DNA of 64,000 nucleotides from NCBI GenBank assembly GCA_019054805.1, contig JAHQIY010000008.1, forward strand, positions 2,217,501 through 2,281,500, read 5' to 3'. Source of the DNA: Brachionus manjavacas (lineage: Eukaryota; Rotifera; Eurotatoria; Ploima; Brachionidae). Under the pieces are notes generated by a model. It worked only from the letters and a program-made list of their open reading frames with translations. It was not told the DNA's origin and searched no databases. Positions 58,507-64,000 of this stretch are shown one piece after another (the stretch's first letter is position 1; each line of letters opens with the position of its first letter). The position numbers and the translations under genes were made by a program.

Positions 58507-61468
58507 ATGTCCAACAAAATATTAACTTTTATTTTACTGACTTTATTGATATATTTAACCAAAGGTAAATTTTAACTAAATTCAATAGATATTGATTTTA
58601 ATATCGGGATTTGGCTGTAGCTGGTAATGTAAGAGGTGGTTATTTGTTGTGGCGAAGTCCTAAACAAGACTCGTTCAAATTGGTCTGTTACATGACCAAT
58701 TGGGCTCAGTACAGACCGAACAATACAAAATTTGTGCCATCTGATCTCGATCCATTTCTGTGCACTCATTACATCTACGCTTTTGCATCAATTAATGCTA
58801 CCACTTATGAGATCAAGTCGTTCGAATGGAACGATGAGAGTCATGAAAAATTTGTCGGTAATTAAGCATTAATCAAGTCTTTTTAGATGTTTTTTAAAAT
58901 ATTGTTAATAAATTATTTTTTTGTTTTATTTTAGGTCGTTATGAAGAGTTTAATAATATGAAAAAAGTAAACCCGACTTTAAAAACATTACTAGCGGTGG
59001 GGGGTTGGAATATGGGATCTGGTCCATTCTCGGACATGGCTGCTAATGAGACAAATAGAAGAATTTTCATTAGGAGTTCTGTGGAATTTTTAAGGAAGTG
59101 GAAATTCGATGGACTGGGTAAAAAAAAATTATCAATATTTTTTAAAATCGTTTCTAATAATAAGGCTTATTAAAAATTAAATTTTTATTAAACTTTTTTT
59201 TTAAGCATTTATCTGATAATTTAATATCAAAAATTTGAAAAATACAATTAAATTATTTAATGCCAAAAAAAAAATTAAACTTCATGTTTGTATCATTAAA
59301 TTTAATTACTAGGCTTGAAAGAGAGTCTTTTCGTTTTTTTTCGGGATATATTTTTGTTTTGCATAGAAAATTTTTTTAAATATATTAAAAAAGTATTTTT
59401 TTATGGAAAAAGAAAATTTTTATTTATCAATTTCCATGAATACATTATCGGTGACTAAAATTTAATCTAGAATTTTTAAAAGGAATAAAGATTATTTTGT
59501 TTACCAATTTTTCAATTGTCAAAATTTAAAATTTGTTTAAATAGAATAAAAATTAATATGATTAACTTTAAAATTTATTGACTTTTTATGGAAATCTTTA
59601 AATTTGAAAATTTTTTAAACTAAAGCTTAATTAAAAAATCTTTAATTAACGATTGTAATTTTTCTATAAATCAGGATTAATTTACAACTAACAAAAAATG
59701 TGTATTTTAACTATTTGTTTTGAATTTAACTAGTATTTAACGAAACGATTTATGATACTTTTATATAAAATTTTAATTTAAATTATTTAGATTTGGACTG
59801 GTTGGTTTTTTAAATAAAGAAAAACAAAGAAACTTACAGTAAAAATTTATTCTAAAAGGGAATTTCCAGCCAAAAGAGAAGGCAGCAAGGAAACCGACAA
59901 CAGATCTTTTAGTTATCTAGTCAAAGTAAAATACCGAGAAAAGAACTGATTTCAAAAATATTTAAAAATTTGAAATAGAATAATTTTTTGTATTTGAAAC
60001 TGTTTTTTTCTTGGACCTGATTGTTCTATTAAAATTTATTTAAAATAAATATTAAGGAATTACGAGAAGCCTTCTACAATGAAGCATTAGCAGCTAGAAA
60101 GGAACAATTATTGTTATCAGCTGCTGTAGCAGCTGAAAAATTCACCATTCTTAAAGCCTACGAAATAGAGAATATTGTATCATATCTTGATTTTATTAGC
60201 ATTATGAGCTATGATTATCATGGTAATTTTTAATAAAAATAAAAAAATTAGTTAAATTTTTTAGTAAAGGTGCTTGGGATAAAAAACTTGGTCACAATAG
60301 TCCACTTTATTCTTCAAGTAAAGACAGTGAGGACAATCAAAAACTATCTGTTGACTGGACAGTTCGATTGTACCATACTTTAGGGGTACCATTAGAAAAA
60401 TTAGTATTAGGCATACCATTTTACGGCCGTTCATTTACCGTACAGGAAAAAAGTGAGCGATCATTTGGAAGTGCTAGTGCTGGTGAAGGAATACCTGGCA
60501 ATGCCACTAGAGAGTTCGGTTTTTTGTCTTATGGTCTCGAAATTTGCAAGTACCTTAAAGAAGATAACTGGACAAGAGCTTGGTCAGGAGAACATCAAGT
60601 TCCATTTGCTTACAAAAAAACCCAATGGGTTGGCTATGATGACTCAGAAAGTGTTAAAATTAAAGTTAACTATGTTACCAGACATTGTTTAGCAGGTGCT
60701 ATGATATGGAGCATTGATTTAGATGATTTCAGCGGATTCTGCTCCGAAGACTCTTTTCCATTGACTAGAAGCATTTTGAAAAATTTGAAGAATCTGGACA
60801 GAAAAAAGTGTCTACCATTGCCTAAAGTAAAAGATCCAGATGTGGACGATTATCTTAAACAATCTAAAAAATGGAATTTTTTTACTTTGGATCCACTAAT
60901 TGAAAACATTGAACAGAGTCCATCTAATACTAAAATTTTATGGTCAACGAAGCCTTTGCGAAGATTCAACAGAACAAGGTCTACTACTCAGAAATTAGAA
61001 ATTACCTCTCTTCAGCCTGTATCAGAAAGCGAAAAAAAAAACGAGGAAATAAACGATTCAGAGCAGCTTAATGAAATTATGATGAGAATTCACGAAAGTA
61101 GTGATCTGGACAAAAAAGAACTTGAGAAAATTTTAAAACAATATTTAAATAATAAAAATATGCCTGATAAAAAATTTTTACTAAATAGTATGAAAATGTT
61201 CTTGGAAAATAGAGGAAAAAATATGGATTCAACTGCTTTGGCAATGACCACGAATAAGAAGCTTTTTTTTCAGATAAATTCATTGAATATACATAATCGT
61301 GGATGTGAGAATTTAGAAGACGGTGAACTAATCCGAGATGTGAAAGATTGTGCTTCGTTTTTTACCTGTTTTATGGGAAAAGCGAGCAAACGAAACACTT
61401 GTAACAAAGGACTTTATTTTGATGACAGACTTAAAGTTTGTAATTGGAAATCTGAAGTAGATTGCTAG
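58507..61468 (+). CDS. Secreted GH18 chitinase with C-terminal CBM14 (peritrophin) domain
   Basis: Endochitinase hydrolysing beta-1,4-GlcNAc polymers outside the cell, for moulting, egg-shell or feeding structures or digestion. Exons in phase: 58507-58564, 58621-58857, 58935-59117, 59791-59800, 59859-59925, 60057-60222, 60270-61468; total 1920 nt, 639 residues. Signal peptide MSNKILTFILLTLLIYL. GH18 core: CYMTNWAQYRP, TLLAVGGWNMGSGPFSDMA, the catalytic D157-x2-D160-x-D162-x-E164 (FDGLDLDWEFP), FISIMSYDYHGAW, LGIPFYGRSF, GAMIWSIDLDDFSG. A Ser/Lys-rich linker leads to a six-Cys CBM14 (about 585-639) that binds chitin. All catalytic residues are present, so the enzyme should be active. The catalytic motif depends on a 10-nt exon with donor GTTGGT; skipping it would shift the frame. 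Confidence 0.93.
59118..59790 (+). other. Largest intron of the chitinase gene
   Basis: A 673-nt A/T-rich intron directly before the 10-nt micro-exon; no other element is visible in it. Confidence 0.6.
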
Positions 61469-61525
61469 TTGTTTTTTTTAAATTACTTTATTACAAAAAT
61501 TTTCTTAAATAAAATTAAATATTGT

Positions 61526-61702
61526 CTATGCTCGATTCTTTTGAAGTAATGCTTTTTCACCAAGACGTTTCCTTCTTAGACATAACATTATTTTGTAACT
61601 GATTACAAACAAGGCTGCGCCGATCACTGCTACGACACTAAAGAAAATTGTAAATACCAACCAGTAATAAGTGTCATCTTGTTTAATTTCAATTTCGATC
61701 AT
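61526..61702 (-). CDS. 58-residue single-pass membrane microprotein
   Basis: An intron-free small frame, ATG at 61702, stop at 61526. Acidic N-terminus (MIEIEIKQDDTYY), one hydrophobic segment at about residues 14-36 (WLVFTIFFSVVAVIGAALFV continuing to about ISY), then a basic tail (RRKRLGEKALLQKNRA). The acidic-outside, basic-inside layout predicts type III/I-like orientation with a cytosolic C-terminus. A minus-strand AATAAA sits about 35 nt downstream (near 61490). Codon-level complexity is clearly above the A/T background, and it is tail-to-tail with the chitinase gene only 57 nt away. I do not recognise the family; it resembles small integral membrane proteins in design only. Confidence 0.6.
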   Translation of the reverse strand: MIEIEIKQDDTYYWLVFTIFFSVVAVIGAALFVISYKIMLCLRRKRLGEKALLQKNRA

Positions 61703-62570
61703 AGTTTAAATCAAATTGATCAAAAATTTTTTTCCATTTATTTAAATTTTTAATTCGAAATTTGGCGCTTTTAAAATTCGATGAATAGTAAAATACATTA
61801 AAAATTACTGTTGACCATAAAAATTTTTTCAATCAAATTCTTAATTTTTAAAATCAATCAATTACTTAATAACGAAAGTTTCTAAGCCAAAAAATTTATT
61901 TCATAAAATTAAAAAGGTAAAATCATTAAAATAAAAAATTGATAAGTTTTGTTTTCTTTTAAGAATTTTTGAAATATTTTAGGGAATTTCGTTTTTTAAA
62001 AACAGTCAAATTATCATAAGCAAAAATAAAAAATACAAAACAAAACAGTCATTTTTCTTTGCCACGAAAAATTAATAAAAATCAAACGCAAAACTTTATA
62101 TTTTCTAATTCTTTTTTTTCATTAGAAATAATTAAGGAAAAATAAATTTATTTCCTTATTCGATTTGACTAAAATAATCAATTTAGCATTTTTCTCTCTT
62201 GTTTTAAATTTAAAATAATATGAATAATATTTACTATCTACCAAAAATTAATAAAACTTTAATTTTCTTCCCAAAAATATTGCGAAGATTTTTCAAGACA
62301 TAAGTAAAAATCTAATCAAATAATTATTTTACTTAAATTTTTATTGAAAAAAAATAATTTCAAATTTTTGGTTCCTTTTATTTATTTTTATCAAAGCTAG
62401 TCAACACGGTACTGAAAGGGAAGTTAATTAACATTTCAAATTGTTCTCCTCTTACTAATTTTTTAATAAAAAAAATTAATTATTTATTATATTAATTATT
62501 ATTTCTATATTATTTTTATTTTTTTCATTCTTGAATATTTATTAAGATTTTCCTTTAATTTTTAAAGATA
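61703..62570. other. AT-rich intergenic sequence
   Basis: Upstream flank of the microprotein gene. No frame or repeat recognised. Confidence 0.5.
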
Positions 62571-62574
62571 ATTA

Positions 62575-62895
62575 TATCAATCTTCGGGATTCTTGTGTTT
62601 CTATCCCCTAGAGGTGTTCAGAATAACGCCACTCTAGGGATTCTTTTTGCCGATATTTGTAGAGCTTAAGTCATTACTCATTCTGCCAATTGGAGATAAA
62701 CTAAGTCATTTCTTCATCATCTTTAAATTTTCTCGATTGTGTGCTGTAAAGATGTAGTATAGTACTTAAATTGAGAAATGAATACTTTGAGAATGCTTCT
62801 AGCTAAAGATTGCACTTGTATTCTTCATTAGACTTTTTCGGATGTCTTCGTTAGAGTTCCCTTTTTTACTGATCAGGTTTTCCAGATAGAAGGCA
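62575..62895 (-). mobile_element. Degenerate LINE relic
   Basis: The minus strand shows FYLENLISKKGNSNEDIRKS then LMKNTSAIFS. This matches the F-x-Y-L-G-S-x-I-S-x-D-G-x-S-x-E-D-I-R-x-R motif found just after the polymerase core in many non-LTR retrotransposons. Stops and frameshifts follow. Higher complexity than its flanks. A dead fragment. Confidence 0.6.
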
Positions 62896-63233
62896 TTAAA
62901 AATTTATTTTAATCGAAAATAAACTTAAGTCTAATAAACATTTCCAATCAAGATGCCTTGAAAAAATAAAAAGTCAAAATTTTTTCTGAACAAAATTTAA
63001 AATCATATGTGTATTGACTTAAAATCCAAAAATGATTTATTAAAGAATTCTAGGACTACAAAAAGAAAAAAATTTATTTCTAAGGCAAATGGTAAATAAA
63101 TTTTAGAACATTTGAATAAAATAATAATAATAAATAATAAAATTATTTTAAGGATTTATAAAGTAAAAGAAAAATTTTTAATTTTTTCTGTAAAATTAGC
63201 AAAAAAGTTTACGAAACGGTTTGAAAGATTCAG

Positions 63234-63932
63234 TCACAATACAAAAATAAAGCTTTCCTCATCTATAAAACAATCTCTCCTCAATTTCTTATTCATTTTT
63301 CCAAACATTTTTAAACATTGAGCGTAAGCTTCTCCTGGTTCAGTGAAAATAAACTCATCATCATCTAATTCATTCTTCTTTTTATTTTCATTTTTAATTT
63401 TTACTCTTTTTGCATTCAAGTGTTGCAAATTAGAACTCTTTGATTTACGATCAGTTTTTTTTTTCTTTTCATTTCGTTTCTTAATAACAGGTGAATCAAT
63501 TAATGTTCGAGTATCTGATGTTAATAAGGCCAAATAATATTTTTGAAAAAGACTCAAAAAATCATAAAGACACAAAGATCTTGGCAACAAAGGATTATAT
63601 GTTTTATTTTTCATAACATCAAGTAAGATATTACGACGATGAATTATATTTGGATCTTTTTTTTTGATCCTTGTTCTCACATGATTTTCTTTAGCAGAAG
63701 AATCCAAATTTGTATTTGTTATTGTAATTGCTCTAGAAGAATAATTATTTTGACTAGGAATCTGACAATCAGTAGAATGTAGGCTTGAAGCTCTTGGCAC
63801 CATGGAAAAAATTGTTTCGTTTGGCATCATTTTTTGAGGGATGTTTTGAATGACCGAATCCAAATTTGAATTTGATGCATCATTTTGTTCATTTAGATTC
63901 AGCTTTGGAACTTTTTTATTCTTCTTTTTTGT
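63234..63932 (-). CDS. Uncharacterised protein, C-terminal exon (5' part outside or unresolved)
   Basis: An open frame of about 230 codons ending at 63234, with no ATG before the stop codon that bounds it near 63933, so it is probably an internal-to-terminal exon. The sequence is Asn/Ser-rich at first, then RSLCLYDFLSLFQKYYLALL (an amphipathic, possibly structured stretch), a long Lys-rich basic segment (KKRNEKKKKTDRK) that could be a nuclear localisation signal, and a C-terminal part GEAYAQCLKMFGKMNKKLRR. No family is recognised. A roughly 60-nt piece (63666-63725) is duplicated at 63941-64000, so the gene or its neighbour contains a segmental repeat cut by the window edge. Confidence 0.45.
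   Translation of the reverse strand, partial: TKKKNKKVPKLNLNEQNDASNSNLDSVIQNIPQKMMPNETIFSMVPRASSLHSTDCQIPSQNNYSSRAITITNTNLDSSAKENHVRTRIKKKDPNIIHRRNILLDVMKNKTYNPLLPRSLCLYDFLSLFQKYYLALLTSDTRTLIDSPVIKKRNEKKKKTDRKSKSSNLQHLNAKRVKIKNENKKKNELDDDEFIFTEPGEAYAQCLKMFGKMNKKLRRDCFIDEESFIFVL
63666..63725. repeat. 60-nt direct repeat, copy 1 (partner 63941-64000)
   Basis: TGTTCTCACATGATTTTCTT onward is identical for 54 nt in both copies, 275 nt apart, extending past the window end. The offset is not a multiple of three, so the copies are read in different frames relative to one another. The minus strand of the second copy has a strong donor-like GTGAGA. Confidence 0.8.
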
Positions 63933-64000
63933 TTACCATTGATCACTGTTCTCACATGATTTTCTTTAGCAGAAGAATCCAAATTTGTATTTGTTATTGT

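Noticed and set aside
1..64000. CRISPR arrays, operons, ribosome-binding sites and bacterial terminators
   Set aside because: The window is eukaryotic (spliced genes, polyadenylation signals, retrotransposons). No regularly spaced identical repeats were seen.
1..64000. Intact tRNA or rRNA genes
   Set aside because: The only tRNA-like sequence is the SINE head at about 46126-46196, which is followed by a SINE body. No rRNA-like stretch was recognised.

Overview
This is a eukaryotic, very AT-rich (visibly around three quarters A+T) nuclear window from a small invertebrate animal. The evidence is spliced genes with many introns of about 30-120 nt beside a few of several kilobases, GT..AG junctions, AATAAA signals, animal gene families (spectrin-repeat protein with a C-terminal membrane anchor, chitinase with chitin-binding peritrophin domain, ribosomal protein L17, mitochondrial acyl-CoA dehydrogenase, BEN-domain protein) and CR1-like non-LTR retrotransposon debris. 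Base composition, compact introns and gene content would suit a monogonont rotifer such as Brachionus. That is inference; nothing here proves it.

Layout: 0.9-1.4 kb holds a fold-back repeat. A small secreted-protein gene with three related cysteine modules and two alternative 3' ends lies at 2.4-3.7 kb (minus). A hAT-like non-autonomous transposon with long terminal inverted repeats occupies 5.4-6.8 kb. From 8.3 to 24.4 kb (minus) runs one gene whose 13 exons join in phase into about 1488 codons: spectrin-like repeats, an acidic/Ser-rich middle and a C-terminal KASH-like transmembrane anchor. Its 6.2 kb intron contains a three-copy repeat. From 24.4 to 38.8 kb I see no gene, only MITE-like, hairpin and LINE remnants. 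At 38.8-39.6 kb (plus) is a small secreted M15-like zinc peptidase. From 39.6 to 47 kb are decayed LINEs, one well-preserved CR1-like LINE tail and a tRNA-derived SINE. A strikingly GC-rich BEN-domain gene sits at about 48.1-50.6 kb (plus) behind about 1 kb of complex non-coding sequence. A compact cluster fills 53.8-61.7 kb: ACADSB-like (minus), RPL17 (plus), chitinase (plus) and a 58-residue single-pass membrane microprotein (minus). The right edge has a LINE relic and a partial unknown gene with a duplicated segment.

The strongest observations are: (1) a 10-nt micro-exon that supplies two of the catalytic Asp residues of the chitinase DxxDxDxE motif; (2) a pair of 207-nt homologous, phase-identical exons in the ACADSB-like gene that look mutually exclusive and would swap part of the acyl-binding region; (3) alternative terminal exons in the cysteine-module gene; (4) several short interspersed repeat families recognisable only by comparing distant parts of the window. 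Gene models were built by eye from splice sites and phase; all lengths divide by three where stated.
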